A DNA stretch of 64,000 nucleotides, from NCBI GenBank assembly GCA_949316235.1, contig OX438744.1, forward strand, positions 34,468,778 through 34,532,777. The letters are read 5' to 3'. This DNA comes from Oegoconia quadripuncta (Eukaryota > Arthropoda > Insecta > Lepidoptera > Autostichidae). Made by a program: the position numbers and the translations under genes. The stretch's first letter is position 1, and each line of letters starts with the position of its first letter. The notes beneath the pieces were generated by a model. The model saw only the letters and a list, made by a program, of their open reading frames with translations, was not told the origin of the DNA and did no database searches. Below, one piece after another: positions 1 through 11,138 of this stretch.

Positions 1-385
1 AATATCCAAAGAAAGACACAATAACGATTGCGCAATATTCAAACAACCATCAAACAAGTAGCAATACGTTGTAAATTTGATCGTAGATAGAAATGCAACG
101 AGTTAAGCCCGGGTAAAGCTCTGCTTTATCGAATGGAAAGCGTAGGCAAGAGACAAAGACCCCACATCTCGTCCCGCGGGGACGTGTGACCAATACGACA
201 CGTTGGTTATTTTTATTATCTTTATCTATCGGCGTAGTCCCCTGCACTTCAATCAAAGACCCGAGGCCGTTCTAGGCCGACGCACTCGCCGACATAACAC
301 GTGCATTACTCACGAAATATTTTCATAAAACCGAACCAAACGCACCCGTCCCATCCCTCCCCGCGCCCTCGCCAGTAAAACCAGT

Positions 386-419
386 TCAGTCGGTGCCCGG
401 CTGCCGTGAGCGTCGGACG
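386..419 (+). promoter_or_regulatory. Predicted TATA-less core promoter: initiator plus DPE, TSS about 388
   Basis: The hexamer TCAGTC at 386-391 fits the arthropod initiator TCAKTY exactly and would put +1 at the A at 388. GGACG at 415-419 falls at +28 to +32 and fits the downstream promoter element RGWYV exactly. In insects the Inr-DPE pair works only at this fixed spacing, so the coincidence has weight. The surrounding 150-950 is clearly richer in G+C and CpG than the rest of the window, as expected of a constitutive or developmental promoter. No TATA box is seen 25-30 bases upstream. The downstream gene is not identified, and no database or transcript support was available. Confidence 0.45.
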
Positions 420-650
420 TCTTTACGGGGGAGTTATCGTTGCGTTTTGTTACGAAAAAACATCTTTTGTACCAAAACCAAACCAGTGTTGTGGATTCGT
501 ATTGAATAGTGTCCGTGTGAGATTGTGCCATTTCATATTGTGATGTTGCGTGTACGAGATGCTATAGTGGATTTCTCTTGAAAAGTGTGGGACGTGTTTC
601 GCCTGCCGTCGCCGGACGCCTTTTCTCTCCGATCTCGGGATATCATTAAG
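388..650 (+). other. Possible non-coding first exon (5' UTR) ending at a splice donor
   Basis: Starting from the predicted TSS at 388, the first well-shaped donor is AAG|GTATTT with its boundary at 650/651. The segment has no long frame starting at a good ATG. A 107-codon frame at 585-908 crosses the donor and resembles nothing I know, so I read the segment as 5' UTR. If this is right, the rest of the window could be the first intron of the gene, which would fit the lack of host exons. This is inference from signals only. Confidence 0.25.
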
Positions 651-2029
651 GTATTTATTGTTACACCGGCTCATTGTTGTAAGGAATTCTTTCTACGACC
701 CTCGTGTAGAGTTAAATCGATAGTCTCGATTCGTTTTCGTGTGCGAGCAAGGAAGCACCGCGTTGTAAATGCGTCGATATTGAATCGCAGATTGTGGATG
801 GTGTTTGTGGATTTGCATTGTAGATGCGGCGTGCAGTGTTTACTGCACACTGCAGACACGGAACGGGTTCGAGTCCGGCAGAGGTGCGAGTGGGCGAGTA
901 TTAATTAGGCGGCTCGGAGTAACGGCACTTCTAGATCGTACCCGGGCCCACTTAACGATCTTTTGATAACTTTTGTTGTTTGACTTTCGTCGATTCGATT
1001 ATAATTGAGTTAATAACGATTTTTTTGTGGTCGGTCGTGTATTGACTTGGCTTAGACTTGTTAGACTTCGAAATATTCCGATTCAATTGGTTTTAGGATC
1101 CGAAGTTTTTAAGAGTTTAGAGCTTTTGCATTGAATTAGGTGGTTTGTTATTGCCATTAGTCAAATCCTTGTCAGCTTATTTAAAAGTTCAATTCCGTTT
1201 CCATCTAGCTTTCGGAGTACGGCAAAAAATAAACGTATTGATAAATTTTCCTATCTAATTTGTATAATTCTTGGCTAGTATTTTATAATAGTCTTTGGAA
1301 AAACAAGTCGAAAATAAATGTCAATTCAGTTTATAATTTCATTAGTAACGCACCAAACCGTGAGCTTTTCCGATAGATGGCGCAACCGGTAACAAAACAA
1401 TGCCCGTTTGGGCTTTCTCCATTATCAAATACAATTTGGAGGCGAATCTTTGCTTCTAATTATACAGTACAACATAATGGATAGCTTTGTTAACCTCGTT
1501 TTACGAAACACCGTTTCGGATACCTACTAATTTACGTTCAAAACAATGTCTTCACTTGGAAACGTTTTATTTTACGATTTCTCACAGAAGCGCTTTGTTT
1601 TTCTCATCCCTCGCACCAATTATCCGCAGAACAAAACTTAGACAATAATTTTACATGTAATTCGGTGTAATTTGTGTAATCTTACAAAATTACGAAATAA
1701 TTAGAAAGATAACACTCGTCGACGCTCCACCGCACACAGGTTTGTGGAATTGTCAAATGAACGAGTGACATGTCAATTTTGACATTTCTTCACAGACTTA
1801 CAAATATAGAAGCAGATTGAACTTAAGGATTAAATAACGTCACCAATTTTCATACGAAATTACCAGGAAATATATAAATAAGTTATTAGTATATATTAAA
1901 TTACGCATTTTTATACCTAATTTAAGACCCCATGAGTATTTTGTTTGGATACAAGTAATATTTATATATATTTTTTAAATCGTAAGCCATAAACTGCATT
2001 GGTGGCCTAAGCATCGCCATAGCGTGTGT
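651..2029. other. Non-repetitive CpG-containing DNA, no gene recognised
   Basis: CpG density stays raised to about 950 and then falls to the AT-rich background. The phrase 'gatagatggcgcaacc' near 1373 is a common motif in lepidopteran DNA. Around 1765-1785 'tgtcaattttgacatt' is a short imperfect palindrome. I see no recognisable coding region, RNA gene or complete transposon here. Confidence 0.4.
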
Positions 2030-2293
2030 GACATTCCTGCCAGTGTCGAGAGTAATAATAACTCCAGTTATTAATTCAATCAGTAATATTTTTATCTTTT
2101 GCAAGGTGACAGCGAATTACGGGTCATTGTGACTGTTTCATGTGGGGTACGAAAGCTAAGTCTTAAACTTATACAATTAACTTTTGCTGCACAACATTAT
2201 GCCTTTATTACACATCGAAACTCGAAATAAACAAATTGCAGGAAATATAAAGAAAAACGCATCAAGACTCGCGGAATTCCCGCCAAAAAACTT
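2030..2293 (-). repeat. Decayed SINE-A copy
   Basis: Read on the minus strand this matches the two good SINE-A copies near 21-22 kb. Shared words on the plus strand are 'ctgccagt.tcgag', 'gtacgaaagct' (for 'gaacccgaaagct'), 'tgctgcacaac' and the terminal 'ggaattcccgccaaaaa'. The terminal 'cccgccaaaaa' lies at the same point as the 5' ends of the good copies, so this copy is 5' complete but heavily diverged. The (AAG)n tail is gone. Confidence 0.6.
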
Positions 2294-3029
2294 TTGACAT
2301 TTTGACAAATCCGCCATTTCGCGAAAAAATCGGATACACTCATAAAGCATCGAGAAGGGTACAAGCTATTTACTTACCATGTGCGATAAAGAAATGAACT
2401 ATTACCTACCTATTTAATTCCAGTAGCCGTATACAGTAAGTCGTAACTTTGAAATAAAAAAAAAATCACTATAATTTAACGAAATCTAATTAAGGATGTC
2501 GTTAATAACACAAAGTTATTACTTTCGCGGAATAGCAAAGTTTTATGACTCAATTTATTATTGAACTTATAAAACATTCCTATGGCTGGTAGGCATGTAA
2601 ACATGCATGCCAACAGTTTTATTAAACAAAAAGATTTTGGCTTGCGTTATCATTTTATTACCCTACTTTGAATACATCGCATCGAATAATTTTATAGACA
2701 ACTTAAGGGTTACATTTACAAGATGAAACCGTTGATTTAATCGTAAACCAAGTCGTAAAGAAGATATTGATGGCGGTCGTACGCGAGATAAAGTTGTGGA
2801 TTTTGAATAATAATAAGTAGTTAAAGATACAAGTCTTCTATTTTATTCAATAGCACTGACAATAAAATTTTGTCTTTGGGCAACGAATTGGCATCCCACA
2901 TTTATTATTTTATTGCTGATTTATAAAAACGGCCAGATATTGATAATATTCTAATTTAAGTATCAATTTCAATTTTGTTGAAAATATTAATTCTAAAAAT
3001 ATTCTGAAAGGTAGGTTCTTTGTTCCTAC
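2294..3029. other. Anonymous AT-rich DNA
   Basis: No coding region, RNA gene or family member recognised. 'tgacattttgacaaatccgcc' type motifs next to 2296 are common in insect intergenic DNA. 'catgtaaacatgcatgcc' near 2594 is a short local palindrome-like tract. Confidence 0.4.
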
Positions 3030-3262
3030 TGTTGGCAATTACTACCAGTGTCACGTGTTATTATAACTGCAGTACCTAATAATTATTCTGAATTTCTTCT
3101 TCTGTAAGCTGACAGGTCCTTAACGGATGAATTTGGCGACTTCTTGTGGGAATATCAATAGCTCATTCGTTCACTTTTGCAGCACAATATTCTGCTTTTA
3201 TCATCATAACTCGATATATACAAATTGCATAAAATATAAACGGCGAACTCCAAAAAAATCAA
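3030..3262 (-). repeat. Decayed SINE-A copy
   Basis: Minus-strand copy of the same SINE-A family about 750 bp from the previous one. It keeps 'actaccagtgtcacg', 'ggcgacttcttgtggga', 'tgcagcacaatattctgc' and the end 'ggcgaactcc'. It is more diverged than the copies at 21-22 kb and has no recognisable tail or duplication. Confidence 0.6.
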
Positions 3263-4849
3263 AAACTTTCGAATTCAAGAAACCACAGTAGGTATTTATT
3301 AAAAGAAAACTGGTACCATTTCAAACTCACAAAAACCTGACACGTGTGACACTAGTGTTTCCGAATATTACCCTGAGGCATTAATTTACCGCGTAAAAAA
3401 ATCGAAAACGTCCGGAAACGTGTGTTACGATGGTAGTTGAACAGATGTCGACATGTGTTTGTGGCGGTATGGTGCGTTGCCGTGGGCTAATTTACTAGTT
3501 AGGGAATGAGTTACGTAGTTTTACTCGAGAAGCACTTCTTGGGGTCGTTCGAATTTTAAATTTTCAAACTTTTTTTTTTTTAATTATATTGGTTCGAATT
3601 CTTGCAACTTTGCCGAGGTAGGCTTTATTTATATTGCTGTGGTTGGACAGTGTAGTAGGTATTATACAGGATTATTCTAAAAATCTCTTAAAACTGCATT
3701 TGAATAATTGGCATTATTCAAATGCCATTTAAAATTCTGCATTTTTTTTCAGCCTATGCATTCAATAGTACAACGCCCCGTAAACAAAGTGTATGGAACA
3801 GAAAATAAAAAATCTGAATTTTAGAAAGTCATAGAACCAAAGTTGTCTGTTTTAATGATACGAATACCGTGTTATGAGGTTATCGGTGATTTAAAATTAA
3901 CCCTGTATGAATGTGTGTTTATGTTATCTTTTTTGTTTTAAAATAAATAATTACAATGTCAATTCTAAATGCTACAGTTGAACCTGCGTCTCTCATTGTA
4001 TTGTGTAATGTAGATGTTATGATATATTTGAACACACTGGGGTATTATTTTAAGGCCTTTTTATGCCTTTTTTAACTTATTTTATTACATAAAAGATTTT
4101 TGAATATTCCTGCACAAATATACATTACAATATAGTTGAAAATAATTATCAGATATAACTTATATTTAGCTATTTAATTTATAACATAGGTAGTGTTTAC
4201 AAACCGGAAACTTCTTAAGAAAGCATATTATAAAATATCACACTATTTACCATCCTTTAACATAAACAGCTCGTTCGCATGCCAGGCTATTTAATAATTA
4301 AATATTTTTGTGCTTTGTAATTTGCATAACCAGTTTTTAAAAAAGCAACTCTTCGAGTTTCTTGCTTCTTCTTCTCAAGGGAAAATCGCCTTAAATGAAA
4401 AAAACTAACAAACAGTAACATAAAAATGATTAAATCTGACTATGTTAAAGTACCTACAAAATAAAGCCTTTTGGACTTCGACAATGACTAAAGAATTAAT
4501 TAAGTTAGAAATTATCAATGCAAAATTAATGTATTGCCTTTTTGTACAATAAAGCGTTTACAAACAAACAAAGAATTTAATTTCATTTAAAGATGTTGCG
4601 ATTGACAAACATAGCAGGTAATGTGTTGTGCAAACTCATTGTACATAATATTTTAAAATGAGACTTTACGTAGGTATGTGTGCAATAGATACTGGCATAA
4701 TGGAATGTAACGCAAAACCCTGGAATTTTCTACCTGTCAAAAATCAATTAGCGCTAACTAGGCATTTTCATGATGAGAAAATCAATATGTTTTGTGCAAC
4801 GAATTTGACAGTAGGTAGGTAATTGCGATTTTGAAAATAACGTAAGTCT
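3263..4849. other. Anonymous AT-rich DNA with a possible LINE tail
   Basis: Mostly low-complexity AT-rich DNA with poly(T) tracts (for example 3571-3582). 'tttgtacaataaagcgttta' at about 4542-4561 resembles the 'tgcaataaag' terminus of the LINE family described below and may be an old 3' end. Nothing else recognised. Confidence 0.35.
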
Positions 4850-5168
4850 CTTAAGAGGGTTTATTCAGTTCTTTTGAAATATAGAATAAAAATAACGTTC
4901 TAACCTGCACACCAGAAGCCTGAAAGCTAATTAGATATATAATACCTAAATATCCAATATGGCGGTTATTTTCCACAATAAAAAAAGTGGCCGTTTTCAT
5001 CAATAATGTGAAATTCTTGAAAATAACTGTAAATTAAAGCTAATTCTGTGTTATTTATAATTAAAAGGTTTTAGGCTACTCGGATGTAAGTCAGAGCGAT
5101 CGTTTTGATTTATCCTGTTTTTAAAAAGAAATCATAATTTATCCATAGACAGAATAAACCCTCTTAAG
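4850..5168. mobile_element. MITE with 17-bp perfect terminal inverted repeats and TTAA ends
   Basis: The left end 'cttaagagggtttattc' (4850-4866) is repeated exactly in inverted form at 5152-5168. If the TTAA inside each end is the target duplication, the element proper starts GAGGGTTTATTC and ends GAATAAACCCTC. That pattern fits piggyBac-like non-autonomous elements, which duplicate TTAA. Related ends appear at 13466-13482 ('ttaagagggtttatccc') and at about 62568-62580 ('aaaccctcttaac'). There is no coding capacity. The class assignment is inferred from the TTAA only. Confidence 0.6.
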
Positions 5169-5819
5169 TTATAGTCAAAACGTGGATGTGTAATTTATTG
5201 AATTAATCAAGATACTTTTCATAGCCCATCCAATCAGAGTATTGGTGCCCATATCCCATGCATCATCAAAGCGAAACAGACATGCGGGTTGACTTGGTCA
5301 ATACTTACTAATACTGATATAATTAAGGTATCATTACGTAATAGAATATTTATGTATCTATGTTTATACGTTTTCATTGTCCATTACTTTGCCTACTTTG
5401 GGACTAGGTTTGGTGTAGGAAATGTTCGACATATTAAAAAAAAAAAGAATTTCTGTCTTCAAAACAATCCATAATAGTAGCCTGGTAATAATGAATGATT
5501 GATCGAATATTATATTCATGAATAACTGACTCAAAAACAGGTTATTGTGAACTGTTATACTGACTACCGATGTACAGTGTCACCGAAACGTGTAGGTGTT
5601 TCGCTTCCAATGTGAATTGACCCTCAGGCCTAGCTCAAATGACTGCTTTTAGTCGGTCCGAAAATAGTACAAAAACAGGACATCAAAAATAGTTACGCAA
5701 ACGTCTCACAAAAAAATCGGTTCTACAAAAATGGTATGACAGACTGTCGTCGACGCGATTCGCTTTTTGTCGGCAGTATGCCGTAGAGAAGGTAAGAACA
5801 CGCGTTAATGCAGTTCTCA
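5169..5819. other. Anonymous DNA
   Basis: No recognisable gene or repeat. Short reading frames in 5289-5474 and 5683-5880 have no recognisable content. Confidence 0.35.
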
Positions 5820-6060
5820 TGCGGATGTAATGTCGAGAAGTGTACCTAGGACCTCGACTCTCGGGCACTCGACTTTTCACTGGCGAGAGATATTGGCATG
5901 TCTATGTCTTTCACACTTAATATGCGAGTGCAAAAGTGACAAACCTATTGATAGGCATCACTGTCGATAGACGTTATACGACTATTGCACTCCCATATAA
6001 GTGTGAAAAAGATAGACATGCCAATGTCAATCGAGGTGTTCCCGACACTCGGGATCCTGT
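5820..6060. mobile_element. Palindromic foldback or MITE, imperfect arms
   Basis: 'ttggcatgtctatgtctttc' from about 5892 is mirrored by 'aaagatagacatgccaa' ending at about 6025. The pairing continues inwards ('cacttaatatgcgagtgcaa' against 'ttgcactcccatataagtg'). It also reaches outwards weakly ('cgactctcgggcactcga' against 'gacactcgggat'). The centre is near 5958, where 'ctattgataggcatc' sits. It is most simply an old palindromic DNA-transposon derivative. No target duplication could be fixed. Confidence 0.5.
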
Positions 6061-6089
6061 AATTTTTTACCCGACAGCTCCAATAGGAG

Positions 6090-6262
6090 GGTTATGTTTT
6101 TCGAGTAATGTATGTAGATTTGTATGTTACTTCCTGTAGCCTAAACCGCTTGACCGGCTGAGGTGTCGTAGGATACATTTTATAGTAAAAAATCCAACAT
6201 GGCGCTCGCAAAATACAAAATAAGCTGTCGGGTTTTTGGGTTTTTAAATATTTAAATAGTTA
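6090..6262 (+). repeat. Dispersed repeat family D
   Basis: Shares 'atgtatgtagattt.tatgtta', 'cctgtagcctaaac', 'catggcgc' and 'ctgtcgggttttttgg' with copies at 34.5, 56.9 and 61.3-61.7 kb. It is about 170 bp, non-coding, with no clear terminal repeats. I take it as a non-autonomous element of unknown class. Family D shares the 'acggctt.accgattt' phrase with repeat E, so the two may be distantly related. Confidence 0.55.
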
Positions 6263-6370
6263 TTAGTGCTTTTAGTGATAAGGTCGCCAAATTGTACATT
6301 CTATTCTTACCACTTTTCTGAAACTGCATTTTCTTTTCTGTTGTGCAATAAAGTGTAGTTGTCTTCTATT
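6263..6370 (+). mobile_element. 3' end of a CR1/jockey-group LINE
   Basis: Contains 'tttagtgataaggtcgcc', 'cttttctgttgtgcaataaa' and a terminal simple tail. The same roughly 95-bp 3' terminus recurs at 32355-32450 and 63855-64000, and its end resembles the terminus of the long LINE at 8001. It is therefore an extremely 5'-truncated insertion. No protein is encoded. Confidence 0.65.
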
Positions 6371-7544
6371 GTTATTCATTGGTATAAAATCGGCTGTAGT
6401 GTGACACAAATCGGTGGCCGATTTAAAACTGTCTTCTCCTACCTCTTACAGTTAGAGTAGGACAACATTTTAGTAACACCACAACTTCAAAATCAAACTC
6501 ATTAATAATTAATGTTTGCATACACTAACTGTACCTATCATCGCACTGTCACAATGCCTTGTCAAGCTTAATTAATCCATACAAGATTAGAGGCCATACA
6601 AAGAGACATAACGTTTTATCATCCGAGTACTTACCATAACCGACAACTAACGGTGAACAGTCCAGTACATACTGTTAAATACCGAAGATAGCTGATGGGT
6701 TATTCAGATACCAGCAAGCACCTAACAATAAAATCGGCTAGCAAATGTGGTTCGCCATATGCATTTTTAAAGAGCCCTGCTGGAGTTAGATTGGGGTGTT
6801 GGGTAACTTTGATTATTTGCGATGTAATTACTTAACAAATCTAATATATATTAGGTTCAAAGTTTTTTTTATTGATTCTTTTAGGGAAAACGGAAACCTT
6901 GTAGTATTCCTACTTTCTTTTTCACTTGTCTGTCCGTGTATTTCCCCCTTTCTCAAAAATGGCTAGAGATAAATCAAAAAATTTAAATCACTGTAAACAT
7001 TGATGCCGACTTGGAAAGATATTTTTTCATATACCAGAAATAATAATAATTATCAAATAATCGGACACAGAACCGAAAACGGCCTCTACTCTTCATATCA
7101 AAACTATGAAAGTAGCAAACTTCCGAACCGTGCGGGAGCCGAAGAGACTGGCAGCATTATCTCATTGAATGACCAGGCTAATCTACTGCACGAGGTAGCT
7201 CTCAGCTCTTTTATCACCCGAGGTCGGTTTAAGTGCGAGATTTAAAAAAAATCATCTAAAGGGCCTATTGATTCCAACGGGCACAAATACGTAACCTGAA
7301 CGAATATTTGCATATTTGCGCCGTTTTGATGCGTCTGCACAGCTGGAAGTCGCTTGGAGGTGGAAGGGAGCTACTGTGTCCACGCAGGTGGCGTCCCACA
7401 CCAAAGTTCTGCCGTGCGCCCACGGAACTAGGATTGTATCGCCCAGTCTATTACCATTCGGCTGAAGGATTCCATTTGATCGAACGATATAGTATCATAT
7501 AAGTATAAGTTAGTATATAGTGTCGTTTTGTGTTGTGTAGTGTT
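6371..7544. other. Anonymous DNA, slightly GC-raised patch at 7310-7480
   Basis: No recognisable gene. The patch at 7310-7480 includes a CAGCTG E-box at about 7339 and is richer in GC than its surroundings, but its short reading frame resembles no known protein. Confidence 0.35.
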
Positions 7545-7746
7545 CGACCCGTTAGGTGTAGTGGTTATTATCCGCTACTGCCATGCTTTAATGAAAGGTC
7601 GCGGGTTCGAATATATTGTATAATTGAGCATACACCGGAGTTATGAATGTTGATAATTATAATTATGTAGATATATTTACAAAAAAAGTATTTGTCTATC
7701 CATAATACAACCTTAGTTATTAGATGGCGCTGTGTGTATATTGAAA
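7545..7746 (+). repeat. SINE-C copy (tRNA-derived head, 'gatggcgctgtgtg' tail)
   Basis: The head 'gttaggtgtagtggtta' carries a Pol III A box and 'gcgggttcga' is the B box. The body has 'tatttgtctatccataa', and the copy ends in 'tagatggcgctgtgtgtata', as do the copies at 41.0, 43.8 and 49.1 kb. The block after the B box is disrupted. It is not a tRNA gene because the acceptor arms do not pair. Confidence 0.7.
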
Positions 7747-7769
7747 AGAGAAATTGAATAAACGGTCAG

Positions 7770-7935
7770 GCCTTGGGTGGGTGACCACTAGTGGCATTTT
7801 AATACAAGTGTTTCCGTGCTTCGGATAGCACGTTAAATAATCGGTCCAGGTTGTTTTTAATTGAAGGCAGTCGTTAAGCCAAGTCGGTAGCCTACACGAC
7901 GGCTTAAAAACATCGACTGTCTGATGGCCACCAGT
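7770..7935 (+). repeat. Dispersed repeat F ('gtgcttcgg..agcacgttaaa')
   Basis: 'ttccgtgcttcggatagcac' followed by 'gttaaataatcggtcc' and 'attgaaggcagtcgttaa' is shared with 27920-28010. Versions of this block are widespread in lepidopteran genomes in my recollection. The class is unclear and nothing is encoded. Confidence 0.5.
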
Positions 7936-8000
7936 CTGACACAAAGAATCTTATATACTAGCACAGATATAGGGCCAAATTTGATTCGTGTAATTCCTGT

Positions 8001-11000
8001 CTATATTCTTTATTGCACCAAAATATTACAATAACAGAGTACAAACAATAGGTCACGTACAAAGGTGGACTTATCTCTTTAAGAGATCTCTTCCAGTCAA
8101 CCTGAGCATTGAAATAGGAAACTTAGTAAATTTGGGGTTTAGCAGTTTATTGTGTGCAAAAGAAAAAATCATATAACGAATAATAAAACAAATAAAAAAA
8201 AGAAAAGATAACTGAATAATAAACTTACACTAAATATATTACATATACCTACTGCGAAATATATACATAACATAATTTAAATATATATATATACTATAAA
8301 CCTACATACACATACTAATAATATCACGAAAGATGGGACAGGTAATGCTCTTTTAGCCTTTTCTTAAATACTGCAATTGAAGGGCTGTCCTGAATTAATT
8401 TTGGCAGTTTATTCCACATCATGGCTGCTTGAACACTAAAGGAGTGAAAAAGAAAGTTTGTGGTGGCTCTAGGACAGGCAAGTGTTTTTGTAATGCAGGA
8501 TCGCCTAGGAACATCAGGAGGGGGGAGTAAATTAAAGCGGGAACTCAGATAATCAGGAGAGTTGGGATTTTTGAGGATATTATATAGGAAGGAGAGGATG
8601 TGCACATTGCGCCGAAATCGGATGGGGAGCCATTTTAGCTGAGCGCGAAACGCAGATACATGGTCATATTTACGTAATCCGAAAATGAAACGAATGGCAA
8701 GATTTTGTAGGCGCTCAAGCTTATTTAGCAAGTCCTCAGTCACATCCAAGTAGCATACATCAGCGTAGTCTAGTATGGGGAGAAGAAGGGTTTGTGATAG
8801 CATAATTTTAGTTTTGAAAGGAAGGAAGTTCTGAAGTCGCTTAAGAGAGTGAAAGGTGTAATGCATGCGCCTGCTTACGTCGTTTATATGAGGTGACCAC
8901 GACAGATGGCCATCAAAGATGACCCCGAGGTTTTTGACTTTGTCACTATAAGGTATGCAAGTTCCGTTAAAATATATACCTGGAATATGAATTGCTCTCG
9001 GCCTCAAACGACTGCTACCGATAACCAGCGCTTGCGATTTGGTTGGGTTTACAAGAAGACCAAAAGACGCAGCCCACAAATGTATGGCACTAAGATCACC
9101 GTTTATGGCACTAACAGCATCTGCCGCCTCATTGAGCGAAAAATGTCTATAAATTTGTAAATCATCCGCATACAGGTGGTAGAGAGAAGAAATAACTTTT
9201 GAGATATGGTTGATGAAAACAGAGAAAAGTAATGGAGAGAGCACGCCACCTTGTGGTACGCCAGCAGTGAGGTCACACCAGTCCGATTTAGAATCATCGG
9301 TTTTCACACACTGCTGACGACCGTGAAGGTAGGAGTGAAACCAAGTAATGACATCTGGGGAGAAGTTAAGAGAGCGGAGAGAGGCTAGGAGGATGTCGAA
9401 GTCCACTGAATTAAATGCACTGCTGAAGTCTAACAATACCATAATTGTGAGTTTTTTGTCCTCCATAGCATGGCGAATATCTTCGGTGACATTCAGCAGT
9501 GCACCAACAGTGCTATGGGATGGACGGAAACCAGATTGGAAAGGACAGAGGAGTTTATTAGTGGTGAGATAAGAGTATAGTTGTTTGTGAACAACTGACT
9601 CTAAAACTTTGGAGAGGATGGGGAGTATGGATATCGGGCGGTACTGGGAAAGAGATTGGGGATTGGGGGTTTTGGGCAGCGGGATAATGTAGGCTTGTTT
9701 CCACAAAGTAGGGAAGGTATTGGTCTCCAACGAAAAATTAATGAGATAAGTCACTATAGGCGTGATGTCCTCAAGGATAAGGGTAAACATATCGAGACTT
9801 AAAGAATCAACGCCGACAGCCTTTGTGGAAATGGATGTGATACTCTTCTTAACTTCTAACTCAGAAACAGGACGAAAAATAAAAGGGGGGCAGTCAGGTA
9901 ATGCAAGATCAGAAAGAGAAGTCATAGAAGCTCTTTTAGTCTGATGGTCGAGAGTCACGGGAGGGGTAGAGAAGTGAATGTTCAGAGCATTCATATCCAC
10001 TGTTCCACAGTGTGTATCCGTGACCCTGCCCACACCTAACGACTTCAAAAATTTCCAAACTTGCGCAGGGCACAAGTTATTAATAGTGGAGTGAATATGG
10101 CGACGCTTGGAATCTCTACACATCCTGTTGCAAATGTTACGCAGTTTTTTATATTTGGCGAAATTTTGGTCGGATGGGTCAGCCTTTAATCGCGATTTAG
10201 CTCTGTCACGTTTTGCCATCGCACTCCGTATGGAGGGGGAGAGCCAGGGAGCAGGAGCATGCTTCACACGGACTGGTCGCACTGGAGCATGAGCGTCATA
10301 TAGCTTGGTGAGAAGATCCGTGAATAAAGCTATCTTTTCATCAATGCTATTGGCATGCCTAACGGTAACCCAATCAGTTTTCCTCACATCCTCTCTCAAG
10401 CGATCCAGAACAACGTTGCGAAAATTTCGCTGGAGGATAACCTTAGCCTTAACTTTCGGGGCACGCACTTTATATTTAAGGAAAATGAGGTCATGATAAG
10501 AGAAGGGAGCAGTCATTTGACCATGCGAAACTACAGCGTCAGCCTTCGAAACAATAATCAGGTCAATGAGAGATGCTCTGCAATTGGGAAAGTGATGAGT
10601 CGGGTTTAGAGGCATAACTTGCAGGCTGAGACTAGATACGAGATCTAACAATTTATGTGACCTGTAATCATTTTTGTCAATGCAGGTATTGAGATCACCC
10701 ATAAGAATGACATGATCATAAAGAGGCGTTAATTCTTCCAATTTCGAAAGCATACTATCAAAGTAATTTACTCTTTCACTCGGACTATAAAGTACGCCAA
10801 GAAGGATTTTCTTATGGTGGATAATAACTTCTAAGAAGAGATATTCTAGATACCCAGAGTATTCAGAGGGAGAACAACACGTTACGGTGGCAGAGATGTG
10901 GCTGCGAAGGTAAATACCTACGCCGCCACCACCCGCTCCAATACGGTCATTACGATATAACCGGTATCCAGGAAGAGAACAAGAAGTGGAGGGTAGAGAG

Positions 11001-11138
11001 GGTTTGAGCCATGTCTCAGAAACTAAAATACAATCAATTACGCCAGTGCTAAAGGAAGTGAGAAGATCAGAATAATGAGCTAAAATGCTCTGCGCATTAA
11101 TGTGCACAAGGGAGAGGTATGCAGTATTATGACCAATC
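8001..11138 (-). mobile_element. 5'-truncated CR1/jockey-group LINE with 8-bp target duplication
   Basis: The element runs right to left. ATTCCTGT at 7993-8000 is repeated at 11139-11146, directly outside the 3' end ('tgcaataaagaatatag' on the minus strand) and the 5' end. This is the expected product of target-primed reverse transcription. The 3' UTR (about 8001-8323) contains 'ggttgactggaagagatct', a phrase seen at the ends of lepidopteran LINEs. No ORF1 is present. The right flank at 11147-11200 is itself an old LINE 3' tail in the same orientation. Exact family naming needs a library search. Confidence 0.88.

Noticed and set aside
585..908. 107-codon plus-strand coding region in the CpG-rich segment
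   Set aside because: Long frames are expected in GC-rich DNA. The translation has no recognisable domain and crosses the predicted splice donor.
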